Below are positions 1 to 8,176 of a DNA stretch of 64,000 nucleotides, in pieces. How positions within the stretch are numbered: position 1 is the stretch's first letter; each line of letters starts with the position of its first letter. The stretch spans positions 21,934 to 85,933 of the forward strand of contig WRIR01000008.1 in NCBI GenBank assembly GCA_009782605.1, in the 5' to 3' direction. The position numbers and the translations under genes are program-made. The notes under the pieces were generated by a model. The model made no database searches, was not told the origin of the DNA, and worked only from the letters and a program-made list of their open reading frames with translations. Origin of the DNA: Eggerthellaceae bacterium. GTDB lineage: Bacteria > Actinomycetota > Coriobacteriia > Coriobacteriales > Eggerthellaceae.

Positions 1-850
<850 letters not shown>

Positions 851-878
851 TTGCAATGCGAAACGGAGATGCTATCAT
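851..878 (+). promoter_or_regulatory. Probable vegetative promoter of groES-groEL
   Basis: A -35-like TTGCAA (851-856) and a -10-like TATCAT (873-878) are separated by 16 bp. They lie directly upstream of the CIRCE operator, which would then overlap the transcription start, the usual arrangement for HrcA-repressed promoters. Assignment is by motif only. Confidence 0.55.
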
Positions 879-890
879 GGGCAGCGTTGT

Positions 891-917
891 TTAGCACTCA
901 CAATCATTGAGTGCTAG
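891..917 (+). promoter_or_regulatory. CIRCE operator (HrcA binding site)
   Basis: TTAGCACTC, nine bases, then GAGTGCTAG. This matches the CIRCE consensus TTAGCACTC-N9-GAGTGCTAA except for the last base. CIRCE is the operator of the heat-shock repressor HrcA and sits upstream of groE and dnaK operons. It lies 124 bp before groES. hrcA itself is not in the window. Confidence 0.93.
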
Positions 918-1040
918 CACTCCGCCCGCACGAGTGGCTGTTGAGTATTCGGCTTATGCGGGCGGCTATGTGGAATACGAAGGAATACCCGAGTGGACAA
1001 AGAAGCACGAAGCAGAGAAACACGAAAGGAAGGCACGACT

Positions 1041-1328
1041 ATGAACTTGAAACCATTGGGCGACCGCGTCATCGTCAAGCAGGACGAGGCCGAGACAACG
1101 ACAGCAGGCGGCCTGATCCTCGCGTCGGACGCCAAGGAGAAGCCGCAAACCGGCGTCGTCTTGGCAGTCGGCGAAGGCAAGCTGGACAAGGCCGGGAAGA
1201 ACCTCCCGATGCCGGTCAAGACAGGCGACAAGGTCATCTACGGCAAGTACGGCGGAACCGAGATCACGGTCGACGGCGAGGATGTCCTGATCCTGCGCGC
1301 CGACGACATCTACGCGGTCTTCGCATAA
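1041..1328 (+). CDS. groS: Co-chaperonin GroES
   Basis: Heptameric lid of the GroEL folding chamber in the cytoplasm. The 95-residue protein starts MNLKPLGDRVIVKQDEAE, carries the mobile-loop region (TTTAGGLILASDAKEKPQTG) and ends with the family-typical DDIYAVFA-like tail. The track extends it to a GTG at 993, but the ATG at 1041 is chosen because GAAAGGAAGG lies just upstream and the standard GroES N terminus begins there. It is first in an operon with groEL, 131 bp downstream, under the CIRCE-controlled promoter. Confidence 0.98.
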   Translation: MNLKPLGDRVIVKQDEAETTTAGGLILASDAKEKPQTGVVLAVGEGKLDKAGKNLPMPVKTGDKVIYGKYGGTEITVDGEDVLILRADDIYAVFA

Positions 1329-1414
1329 CCGCCCGCCCGCCCCGCGTGCGCGCGTGCGCCCCCATGGCGGCCGTGCCGCCCCGCGCAACCGCCGCCCGCC
1401 CGCCCCGCGTGCGC
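1329..1414. repeat. 23-bp direct repeat between groES and groEL
   Basis: The same 23 bases, beginning CCGCCCGCCCGCCCCGCG, occur at 1329-1351 and 1392-1414 in the groES-groEL spacer. The spacer is almost free of A and T until the ribosome binding region before groEL. No ORF in it looks real. Confidence 0.8.
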
Positions 1415-1459
1415 CCGCACGCCCACAAGGAGAAGACAGAAGAAAGAAAGGCTTGAACT

Positions 1460-3088
1460 ATGGCAAAAGACATCACATTCGAGGTAAGCGCCCGCACCGC
1501 CCTGGCTGCCGGCGTGAACAAGCTGGCCGAGGCCGTCAAGGTGACGCTCGGCCCCAAGGGCCGCTACGTCGCGCTTGAGAAAAGCTACGGCGCCCCGGTC
1601 ATCACCAACGACGGCGTGACCGTCGCAAAGGAAGTCGAGCTTGAAGACCCGATCGAGAACATGGGCGCCCAGCTCGTCCGCGAGGCCGCGGTCAAGACCA
1701 ACGACGTCGCCGGCGACGGCACCACGACCGCGACCCTCCTGGCAGACGTCATCGTGGCCGAGGGCCTGCGCAACGTCACAGCAGGCGCCGACGCCCTGGG
1801 CATCCGCCGTGGCATCCAGAAGGCGACCGACGCCGTCGTCGAGGAGATCAGGAAGAACGCCATCTCGATTTCGGGCAAGGACCAGATAGCGACGGTCGGC
1901 ACCATTTCCGCAGGCGATTCCGAGATAGGCGAGAAGATTGCCGAGGCCATGGACGCCGTCGGCAACGAGGGCGCCATCTCCGTCGAGGAAAGCCAGACCT
2001 TCGGCCTGGACATCGAGATCGTGGAGGGCATGCAGTACGACCGGGGTTATGTGTCCATGTACATGGCAACCGACATGGAACGCATGGAAGCCGTGCTCAA
2101 GGACCCCTACATCCTGCTCACCGACCAGAAGGTGTCCAACATCCAGGACTTCGTCCCGCTGCTCGAAGAGGTCATGAAGAGCGGGCGTCCCCTGCTCTTG
2201 GTTGCCGAGGACATCGAGGGCGAGGCGCTTGCCACCATCCTGCTGAACAAGCTGCGCGGCACCTTCAACTGCGTCGGCATCAAGGCGCCCGGCTTCGGCG
2301 ACCGCCGCAAGCGCATCCTTGAGGACATCGCCGCGGTGACCGGCGCCCAGGTCATCGACAAGGACTTCGGCATGACCATGGCCGACGCGACCATCGAGAT
2401 GCTCGGCCACGCGAAGACCGTGAAGGTCACGAAAGACACCTCGCTCATCGTTGACGGCTCTGGCGACAAGAAGGCTATCGAGGACCGCATCGCCATGATC
2501 AAGAACGAGATCGACAACACCGACTCCGACTTCGACCGCGAGAAGCTGCAGGAGCGCCTTGCCAAGCTCTCGGGCGGCGTCGCCGTCCTCAAGGTCGGCG
2601 CGGCGACCGAGTCCGAGCTCAAGGAAAAGAAGAGCCGCATCGAAGACGCCCTCCAGGCGACCCGCGCCGCGGTCGAGGAAGGCATCGTTGCCGGCGGCGG
2701 CGTCGCCTTCGTCAACGCGATGCCCGCGCTCGACAAGCTGAAAGCCGCCGACAAGGACGAGCAGGTCGGCATCGACATCATCCGCAAGGCGCTTGAGGCC
2801 CCGATGCGCATTATCGCGCAGAACGCCGGCTTCGAGGGGAGCGTCGTGGTCGAGAAGGTCAAGGGCCTTGCCGCCGGCGAGGGCCTGAACTCAGCGACCG
2901 GCGAGTACGGCGACCTGGTCAAGATGGGCGTCAACGACCCCTTCAAGGTCACCCGCACCGCCCTGCAGTCCGCCGCGAGCGTGGCCGCGCTCATCCTCAT
3001 CACCGAGGCCACCATCACCGAGATACCGAAGGAAGGCCCCGACCTGTCCGCACTCGCCGGTGCCGGCGGCGGCATGGGGATGATGTAG
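1460..3088 (+). CDS. groL: Chaperonin GroEL (60 kDa)
   Basis: ATP-driven folding chamber that works with GroES. It is 542 residues, the normal family length, starting [20 protein letters not shown]. Visible hallmarks are the ATP-binding [10 protein letters not shown] and [15 protein letters not shown] motifs, GFGDRRK in the apical/intermediate region and the flexible GGGMGMM tail. A purine-rich run (AAGGAGAAGACAGAAGAAAGAAAGG) precedes the ATG. It is the second gene of the HrcA/CIRCE operon and is followed by a clear intrinsic terminator. Confidence 0.99.
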   Translation: MAKDITFEVSARTALAAGVNKLAEAVKVTLGPKGRYVALEKSYGAPVITNDGVTVAKEVELEDPIENMGAQLVREAAVKTNDVAGDGTTTATLLADVIVAEGLRNVTAGADALGIRRGIQKATDAVVEEIRKNAISISGKDQIATVGTISAGDSEIGEKIAEAMDAVGNEGAISVEESQTFGLDIEIVEGMQYDRGYVSMYMATDMERMEAVLKDPYILLTDQKVSNIQDFVPLLEEVMKSGRPLLLVAEDIEGEALATILLNKLRGTFNCVGIKAPGFGDRRKRILEDIAAVTGAQVIDKDFGMTMADATIEMLGHAKTVKVTKDTSLIVDGSGDKKAIEDRIAMIKNEIDNTDSDFDREKLQERLAKLSGGVAVLKVGAATESELKEKKSRIEDALQATRAAVEEGIVAGGGVAFVNAMPALDKLKAADKDEQVGIDIIRKALEAPMRIIAQNAGFEGSVVVEKVKGLAAGEGLNSATGEYGDLVKMGVNDPFKVTRTALQSAASVAALILITEATITEIPKEGPDLSALAGAGGGMGMM

Positions 3089-3195
3089 CAAACCTGCCGG
3101 GAGGCGCCCTCCGGGCACACCCACAGGGCGCTTGCGGCTCTATGCGGCAGCCCCTTGTGCGGGTAAGGCCCTCTGCGGCAGCCCCTCTGCCTGAG

Positions 3196-3235
3196 AAGAG
3201 CCGTGCGAACCCTGTTTCGCACGGCTCTTTTATTT
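3196..3235 (+). terminator. Intrinsic terminator of groES-groEL
   Basis: A 14-bp perfect stem (AAGAGCCGTGCGAA / TTCGCACGGCTCTT) with a 6-base loop is followed by a T-rich run (CTTTTATTTG). It lies about 110 bp downstream of the groEL stop codon. Confidence 0.9.
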
Positions 3236-3272
3236 GTCCGGGAAAGTTCGGTGTGTCAGGGACTGTGCCGGG

Positions 3273-3301
3273 AGGTTGAGGGTCATAATGACCCTCAACC
3301 T
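3273..3301. repeat. Perfect 29-bp palindrome
   Basis: Two 14-bp arms (AGGTTGAGGGTCAT and its complement) flank a single A. It has no T-run and lies between the groEL terminator and the 3' end of nadE, so it is not an ordinary terminator. It could be a protein-binding site, a hairpin for convergent transcripts or a palindromic repeat unit. Confidence 0.8.
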
Positions 3302-3388
3302 CGTTGACCTGCGACTTTGCAAGATTTCTTGTTCAGGGTAAGTGAAAAGTATCAGGTTATGTGTTCCCGCAACACCCGCGCGACACCC

Positions 3389-4198
3389 TTACTTCGGCAC
3401 CTCGGGGGATGGCGGGATGAGAGTGTGCTTGAAAGCGTTGGCCTTTACGAGGGCGGCGATGCGCTGCACTTCTTCTTCAGCGTGGCCCTGGGCGCACAGC
3501 TCTTCGACCCCCTGCCCGTCCTCGACCAAGGCCTTGAGGATGCGGTCGAGGGCGGGGTAGGCCATGCCGAGGCCTTCCTCGTCCGTCTGGCCTGGGGAAA
3601 GCTCGGCACTCGGTGCCTTCTCGATGGTGGCCTGCGGGATCAGGAGGGGGTGCCCCTGGGCTTCCTCGGCGGCATTGCGCCACCGGGCCAGCTCGTAGAC
3701 CTGCGTCTTGTACAGCCCCCCGAGGGGCGCGAAGGCACCTGCCATGTCGCCGTACAGCGTGCTGTAGCCCACCAGGGACTCGCTTTTGTTGCCCGTGTTC
3801 ACCAGCAGCCACCCGTGCGTGTTCGACAGGGCCATCAGGCAGACCATGCGGCAGCGGGCCTGGGTGTTCTCGGCGGCCACGCCCTCTACCGTCTGGCCGG
3901 CGTCGGCGAAGGCCTGCCTGAAGGCCTCGAAGGGCCCGACAATGGGAATGGTCAGGGTGCGTATGCCGAGGTTTTCGGCGAGCTCTTGGGCGTCGCGCAG
4001 GGCATGGCCGCTTGAGTAGGGGCCGGGGAGCATGACGCCGTGCACCGCATCGGCTCCGAGGGCGTCGACGCAGGCGACCGCGGCCAGCGCCGAGTCGATA
4101 CCGCCGGAAAGCCCGATGACGACCTCGGAAAAGCCCGCCTGCCCGACATAGCCCTCAAGGCCCTGCACACAGGCCTGCCAGGTTGCTTCGTTCTCCAT
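3389..4198 (-). CDS. nadE: NH3-dependent NAD+ synthetase
   Basis: Converts nicotinic acid adenine dinucleotide, ATP and ammonia to NAD+. The 269-residue protein has the ATP-pyrophosphatase P-loop GLSGGIDSALA near residue 30 and the synthetase motif LVNTGNKSESLVGYSTLYGD. It has no N-terminal nitrilase domain, so it is the short ammonia-using type. The track begins at 4246, but the ATG at 4198 has GAAAGGAAAG just upstream and is preferred. It stands alone between the groE region and hypA-hypB. Confidence 0.93.
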   Translation of the reverse strand: MENEATWQACVQGLEGYVGQAGFSEVVIGLSGGIDSALAAVACVDALGADAVHGVMLPGPYSSGHALRDAQELAENLGIRTLTIPIVGPFEAFRQAFADAGQTVEGVAAENTQARCRMVCLMALSNTHGWLLVNTGNKSESLVGYSTLYGDMAGAFAPLGGLYKTQVYELARWRNAAEEAQGHPLLIPQATIEKAPSAELSPGQTDEEGLGMAYPALDRILKALVEDGQGVEELCAQGHAEEEVQRIAALVKANAFKHTLIPPSPEVPK

Positions 4199-4225
4199 GG
4201 GCTTTCCTTTCTCGTAAGCGTGACA

Positions 4226-4327
4226 GGGGGATGGTACGTTTTCCACGTTTTTAGAAGTTGATAGACTAGTGGAGGTATATCAAAAGACAGTAAAACACAA
4301 TAAACGTAAGAAAACGTACCATCCCCC
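4226..4327. repeat. 102-bp element bounded by 17-bp inverted repeats
   Basis: GGGGGATGGTACGTTTT (4226-4242) and its exact complement (4311-4327) enclose 68 bp of A/T-rich sequence in the upstream region of nadE. The arms stay similar inward (CACGTTT against its near-complement AAACGTA). It codes for nothing and resembles a small non-autonomous mobile or palindromic repeat. Transposition is inferred, not shown. Confidence 0.7.
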
Positions 4328-4350
4328 TTTCATGCCGTCCCCTGTTGCGG

Positions 4351-5004
4351 TCATATCGCGCGGATGCGGTCGGCGAGCCATTGCGCCCATGCGTCGATGC
4401 CAGTGCCCTTGGTGGCAGATATCGGGAATATCGGCGCCGTGGGGTTGAGCTGCTTGACCGCGGCTCGGAAGGCGCCGTCGTCGAAGTCGAAGACCGGCAT
4501 GGTGTCGACCTTGTTCAGGATCACCGCTTCCGACACCTGGAAGACCCCGGGGTATTTCAGGGGCTTGTCGTCGCCCTCCGGGACGCTGAGGATCATGGCC
4601 TTCGCGTGCTCGCCCAGGTCGAAGTCTGTCGGGCAGACGAGGTTGCCCACGTTCTCGATGATGATGAGGTCAAGCCGCTCAAGGTCGAGCACGTCGACGG
4701 CGCGGCGTATCATCTCGCTTTCCAGGTGGCAGGCGCCCCCCGTGTTGATCTGTACTGCGGCGATACCTTGGGCCTTGATCCTTTCGGCATCGACGCTCGA
4801 CGCGATGTCGCCCTCGATGACCGCGATGTTGAACTCGTCGCGCAGGGCGTCGATGGTGGCGAGGATCGTCGAGGTCTTGCCGGAGCCGGGGCTCGCCATG
4901 ATGTCGAGGACGAAGACCCGGTGGTGCGCGAACAGCTCCCGGTTGCCCCGGGCAATCTTCTCGTTCTTGTCGAGTATGGGCCGCTTCAAGTCGATCTGGG
5001 TCAT
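4351..5004 (-). CDS. hypB: Hydrogenase/urease nickel-insertion GTPase HypB
   Basis: GTPase that, with HypA, delivers nickel to the large subunit of [NiFe]-hydrogenases in the cytoplasm. The 217-residue protein has the P-loop ASPGSGKTS near residue 38, the metal/switch region GGACHLES, and NKVD plus SATKGTG guanine-binding motifs. There is no long His-rich N terminus, so nickel storage is not suggested. It overlaps hypA by four bases (ATGA), consistent with translational coupling. No hydrogenase structural genes are in the window; hypC and hypD are 21 kb away. Confidence 0.95.
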   Translation of the reverse strand: MTQIDLKRPILDKNEKIARGNRELFAHHRVFVLDIMASPGSGKTSTILATIDALRDEFNIAVIEGDIASSVDAERIKAQGIAAVQINTGGACHLESEMIRRAVDVLDLERLDLIIIENVGNLVCPTDFDLGEHAKAMILSVPEGDDKPLKYPGVFQVSEAVILNKVDTMPVFDFDDGAFRAAVKQLNPTAPIFPISATKGTGIDAWAQWLADRIRAI

Positions 5005-5435
5005 GCGCCTGGCTTCTTTCTGGTCTCGTTTTCCTTGCCGCCGTCGGGCGGGGGACCAGCGGACGAGGGCCCGGCGGGCGGGGCGTCGTCAGGGATGTCC
5101 ACCTCGATGGAGTCGATCCACATGCCGCGCCCGGCCACCAGCTCAGTGGCAAAGCTCCCGCATTCCGGGCACAGCAGGGAGAAGCGGTCGTGCCCATAGG
5201 TCGCGCCGCATTCCAGGCACCGGCTTTTCGGCTGGACCATGGTGATCTCCAGCGCCGCGCCCTCGGACAGGCTCCCTTCGGACAGGGCCTCGAAGGCGAA
5301 GCGCAGGGCATCCTCTATGGCCTCGGTCATGACGCCGATGGAAAGGCTTATACTCAAGACCCTTTCGGCACCGGCCTCGTGCGCAGAGGCGTTCACGGTC
5401 TCCAAGACGCCGGTCATTATGCCTAGTTCATGCAC
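5001..5435 (-). CDS. hypA: Hydrogenase nickel metallochaperone HypA
   Basis: Nickel-binding partner of HypB in [NiFe]-hydrogenase maturation. It begins MHELGIM, where His2 and Glu3 form the nickel site, and contains the structural zinc site as two CxxC pairs (CLECG and CPECG) in the second half. At 144 residues it is longer than the usual ~115 because of a Pro/Gly/Lys-rich tail after residue ~115. It is the promoter-proximal gene of hypA-hypB. Confidence 0.94.
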   Translation of the reverse strand: MHELGIMTGVLETVNASAHEAGAERVLSISLSIGVMTEAIEDALRFAFEALSEGSLSEGAALEITMVQPKSRCLECGATYGHDRFSLLCPECGSFATELVAGRGMWIDSIEVDIPDDAPPAGPSSAGPPPDGGKENETRKKPGA

Positions 5436-5484
5436 GTCAGCACACCTTTTGCTACTCGTTGCCTCCTGGGCTGCAGGACGAAGG

Positions 5485-5529
5485 GCAGCTCCTGTGTCCC
5501 ACTGCAGGGTTGCGGAACACAGGAGCTGC
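5485..5529. repeat. 13-bp inverted repeat (hairpin) between tatC and hypA
   Basis: GCAGCTCCTGTGT (5485-5497) and its exact complement (5517-5529) are separated by 19 bases. It lies downstream of tatC and upstream of hypA, with no T-run on either strand. It may be a terminator-like or regulatory hairpin. The surrounding 190 bp are otherwise non-coding, with several GTCACGCTT-like repeats. Confidence 0.6.
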
Positions 5530-5623
5530 TCGCCGTCCCGTGTGACAGAATGGCGGTACAGCTTTCACGCTTTCCTGTGACGGGGTGCGGCAAGCCGTAG
5601 CGCCCCCTGTCACGCTTCCCCCG

Positions 5624-6469
5624 TCACGCTTTGAGCGCCTTCTTCTTCGCGGCCTTTTCGGCAGCCCATTCCTGCTCCCATTTCTCGTCCTCGGCTTTTT
5701 TCGCCTCATATTCGGCGGTCTGCTTCTTGATGCGGTTCCCGAGCGCGATGCGGGCAACCAGAAGGCTCGCCTCGTAGAGTGCCAGCATGGCCGCGAACAT
5801 GAGCAGCATGGTGACCGGCGAGGCGTCGGGGGTGACCATCGCCGAAATGACCATGAGGGTGATGTAGACCGTGCGCCAGTTCGAGCGGAGCTTCTTGTAG
5901 GGAATCACGTCGAAGATGACCAGGTAGAAGATGATAAGCGGCAGCTCGAAGGCGATTCCGAAGCCGATCTCGAACTTGATGATGAGGTTGATCCACTGTT
6001 TCGCCTCCGGAAGGATGGCCGCAAGACCGCCCGCCTGGTCGGTCATCCACTCAAAGGCCGGGTTCAGGATGACGAGGTAGCAGAACACGGTGCCGACGAT
6101 GAAGAGGGCAACCCCGGCCGCGAAGGTCGGGATGAACCACTTGCGCTCGTTCGGCTTCAAAGCCGGCAGGAAGAACGCGAGTATCTGCCAGAGGATGACC
6201 GGCATACAGGCAATCAGGGAGATCCAAAAGGAAATGAAGAAACGCAGGGCGAAGGCGTCGAATGCGCCGAACACGACTAAGCCTGCCGCTCCGTCCTCGG
6301 TGTGGGGCATGAATTCCAGCACGGGCTCTAAGAGGAACTGGGCGGCGATCGGAGTCGCAAGGTAGAAGACGAATACCGCTATGACCAGGCTCGCGAGGAT
6401 ACGTACCACGCGCATGCGCAGTTCTCCCAGGTGGTCGAAGAGGGGCATCCGTGCGGGACCGACAGGCAT
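5624..6469 (-). CDS. tatC: Sec-independent protein translocase TatC
   Basis: Receptor core of the twin-arginine pathway, which exports folded cofactor-containing proteins such as hydrogenases and reductases. The 281-residue protein has the conserved start MPLFDHLGELRMR and six hydrophobic segments spread over residues ~25-245, then a Lys/Ala/Glu-rich cytoplasmic tail. Translation could also begin at the second Met (MPLFDH). It lies 3 bp after the upstream TatA/B-like gene, so the two form an operon. Confidence 0.95.
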   Translation of the reverse strand: MPVGPARMPLFDHLGELRMRVVRILASLVIAVFVFYLATPIAAQFLLEPVLEFMPHTEDGAAGLVVFGAFDAFALRFFISFWISLIACMPVILWQILAFFLPALKPNERKWFIPTFAAGVALFIVGTVFCYLVILNPAFEWMTDQAGGLAAILPEAKQWINLIIKFEIGFGIAFELPLIIFYLVIFDVIPYKKLRSNWRTVYITLMVISAMVTPDASPVTMLLMFAAMLALYEASLLVARIALGNRIKKQTAEYEAKKAEDEKWEQEWAAEKAAKKKALKA

Positions 6470-6472
6470 GGC

Positions 6473-7153
6473 TCACTCCCCCTTCGCTTGTGTCGCGGCG
6501 GGCTTGCTTGTTGCGGGCTTGTCGGCGGCGGCAGGCTTTGCAGCTGCCGGAGCCGTGCCCTTCGTGGCCGCCTTTGTCGCAGGTTTATTGCCGTAGAGCT
6601 CTTCGGCCGAAGGCTTCGGCTTGCTCTCCGCAGGTTTGCTGGCCGCAGCAGCCGACTTGCTGGCTACCGCAGGCTTGTTCGCAGCGGACTTACTCGCAAC
6701 AGCAGCTGCAGAGGCGGCTGCAGGCGTGCCTGCGACGGGCTTTGCTGCCTCGACCTTGTCTGCGGCGGCAAGCCTTTTTTCCTCGGCTGCTTTTTTCGCG
6801 GCACGTTCCTTGTCGTATTTTGCCTTGCGCTCAGAGAAGCTCTCTGCCTTCTCCGGAAGCTTCTTTGATGCGCCGGACTTGTCGGACTTGTCGGACTTGT
6901 CGGACTCTCCGAGCTTGGCAAGCACTTCGAGGGGGTTCTTGAAAGGCTCGTCAGAGGTCGGGTCGTACACCTCGGTCTTGAGAACCTTGCTCATTTCCTC
7001 TTGAGCGCTCTTGAACTTGTTGATTGCCTGCGCCACAGTCTTCGCAATGGCAGGCAGCTTATCGGGCCCGAAAATAAGGAACCCGAAAAGCATAATGAGG
7101 AAGAACTCGAATCCGCCAATACCGAACAAAGGAGCACCCCTTATACCGCTCAT
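6473..7153 (-). CDS. TatA/TatB-family twin-arginine translocase protein
   Basis: Partner of TatC. One N-terminal transmembrane helix (FEFFLIMLFGFLIFG) is followed by the FGPDKLP hinge and an amphipathic helix, as in TatA and TatB. The 226-residue length and long Lys/Ala-rich low-complexity tail favour a TatB-like role, but the two families cannot be told apart safely here. The tail contains DKS and AAAKPA-type repeats. The track extends to a TTG at 7186; the ATG at 7153 is preferred because GGAGGTG lies 10 bases upstream and the helix begins right after it. Confidence 0.88.
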   Translation of the reverse strand: MSGIRGAPLFGIGGFEFFLIMLFGFLIFGPDKLPAIAKTVAQAINKFKSAQEEMSKVLKTEVYDPTSDEPFKNPLEVLAKLGESDKSDKSDKSGASKKLPEKAESFSERKAKYDKERAAKKAAEEKRLAAADKVEAAKPVAGTPAAASAAAVASKSAANKPAVASKSAAAASKPAESKPKPSAEELYGNKPATKAATKGTAPAAAKPAAADKPATSKPAATQAKGE

Positions 7154-7318
7154 CGTGCGAGGGCACCTCCATGCCCCTGCGCTCAATCTGTCTACAACCC
7201 TACCATCTTAGCACAAAAACAACCGCATGCAGAGCAAAAGCGCACAGCAGCGGCGCTTTGCGGCACCGACCCCCGCTTTTTGGGCAATTGCAGTACCCGT
7301 TTCACAGAATTACAGCAG

Positions 7319-7465
7319 TTATCGTATCAAAATCGAACTTGTGTATGGAATTTGGGCGTGAGCGCGCATAAATTCACGTCAAAACGCCATTTTAGCGTGA
7401 ATATTCGCCACCTTCCGTGAAAAAAGGCACGAAATCCGTACACAAGTTCGATTTTGATACGATAA
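7319..7465. repeat. 147-bp MITE-like element with 27-bp perfect inverted ends
   Basis: The 27-bp arm starting TTATCGTATCAAAATCGAAC (7319-7345) is repeated exactly in reverse complement at 7439-7465, enclosing 93 bp. The element is visibly richer in A+T than its neighbourhood and codes for nothing. Long perfect ends and small size fit a non-autonomous transposable element (MITE), but no target-site duplication is obvious. Confidence 0.75.
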
Positions 7466-7567
7466 CTCGGAAAATCTTGCAGGTGTGGGTGCAGGGGAAG
7501 CGGTACAGTCCTCTGGGCCCGAGGCGGCGCAGCCCTCCATGCCCGGGGTGGCGCGCCCACGCAGGCT

Positions 7568-7610
7568 GTTGTGGAAATCAAATCAACCCTGGCGGTTTGA
7601 TTCCCACAAC
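7568..7610. repeat. Imperfect 20-bp hairpin
   Basis: GTTGTGGAAATCAAATCAACC is followed almost at once by a near-complement (GCGGTTTGATTCCCACAAC). The pairing holds over about 20 bases with a few mismatches. No T-run follows. Confidence 0.6.
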
Positions 7611-7667
7611 CGCGCACAGCAGGATGGGGGGCGGGGATGTCACGTGACAGTTTTTAACCCCTCCCAA

Positions 7668-7756
7668 GTCCACACCAGTCAGCGTACATGTCGCATGGAT
7701 CTGCTGGTGTGACAACTTATACGGCCCCGTGTCACACAGGTCCACACCAGTCAGCG
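7668..7756. repeat. 17-bp direct repeat with internal complementary copy
   Basis: GTCCACACCAGTCAGCG occurs at 7668-7684 and 7740-7756. Between them CTGGTGTGAC is partly complementary to the repeat, so either copy could fold back on it. Confidence 0.7.
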
Positions 7757-7763
7757 AGGGTTT

Positions 7764-7852
7764 CTGTGGTGCCCGGGATTGCCCCGTTGCGCGGCTGAGC
7801 GTACTAAGGTACGCGAAGGCAAGCGTAAAAGGGGCAAGACCGGGTGCCACAG
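7764..7852. repeat. 22-bp imperfect inverted repeat
   Basis: CTGTGGTGCCCGGGATTGCC (plus CC) at 7764-7785 pairs with 7831-7852 at 18 of 22 positions. A smaller hairpin (GCGTAC/GTACGC) sits inside. Confidence 0.6.
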
Positions 7853-7853
7853 G

Positions 7854-7950
7854 AAGCCGCAGCGTCGGGCAGTTACGTCGGCTGGCAAGCCGGCGTAACC
7901 CAAAAGCCGCAGCGTCGGGCAGTTACGTCGGCTGGCAAGCCGGCGTAACC
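7854..7950. repeat. Tandem pair of 47-bp hairpin units
   Basis: The same 47 bases occur at 7854-7900 and 7904-7950 with period 50 and no difference seen. Each holds a stem-loop (GTTACGTCGGCT / AGCCGGCGTAAC) with one mismatch. They lie immediately past the stop codon of the minus-strand gene at 7952, so they could stabilise or end its transcript. Confidence 0.85.
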
Positions 7951-7951
7951 A

Positions 7952-8161
7952 TCAGTTCCCGGTCATTACCATGATGGCCATAGTGGGGATGGCGAGGGCG
8001 AGCACGAGGATCACGCAGACGACGATGGTCACGATCCTCCTGGTCCGCAGGGACTTTTCCTTGTCCGCTTGTGCGCGCACCTCACGCTCCTGCGCCGCGC
8101 GGATCCGCTCGCTCTTCTGTTTTGCAGTAAGCTTTTGCTGCTTTTGTTTTTTCGCTCCCAT
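7952..8161 (-). CDS. Small single-pass membrane protein, unknown function
   Basis: 69 residues. The first ~43 are very basic and polar (Lys/Arg/Gln/Glu-rich, likely helical), followed by one hydrophobic C-terminal segment (IVTIVVCVILVLALAIPTMAIMV). It starts with an ATG 15 bp after the stop of the amidohydrolase gene and probably shares its transcript. No family is recognised. The layout (charged cytoplasmic N terminus, C-terminal anchor) resembles small tail-anchored proteins. Confidence 0.6.
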   Translation of the reverse strand: MGAKKQKQQKLTAKQKSERIRAAQEREVRAQADKEKSLRTRRIVTIVVCVILVLALAIPTMAIMVMTGN

Positions 8162-8176
8162 GGGCCTTCCTAGTTT

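Larger units (their letters stand above)
7154..7951. other. 0.8-kb non-coding region rich in inverted and direct repeats
   Basis: No ORF here has a plausible start or protein-like composition. The first ~150 bases should hold the promoter of the tat operon. The remainder is almost continuous repeat structure, listed separately: a 147-bp element with 27-bp inverted ends, a hairpin at 7568-7610, direct repeats, a long imperfect inverted repeat and two copies of a 47-bp hairpin unit. Confidence 0.8.

Noticed and set aside
1310-3222. Minus-strand ORFs of 366 and 371 codons opposite groEL
   Set aside because: groEL is unmistakable on the plus strand; the antisense frames have no recognisable features.
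7001-7420. Plus-strand ORF of 139 codons over the start of the tat operon
   Set aside because: It crosses the coding start of the TatA/B gene and runs into the inverted-repeat element; no ribosome site and no protein-like pattern.
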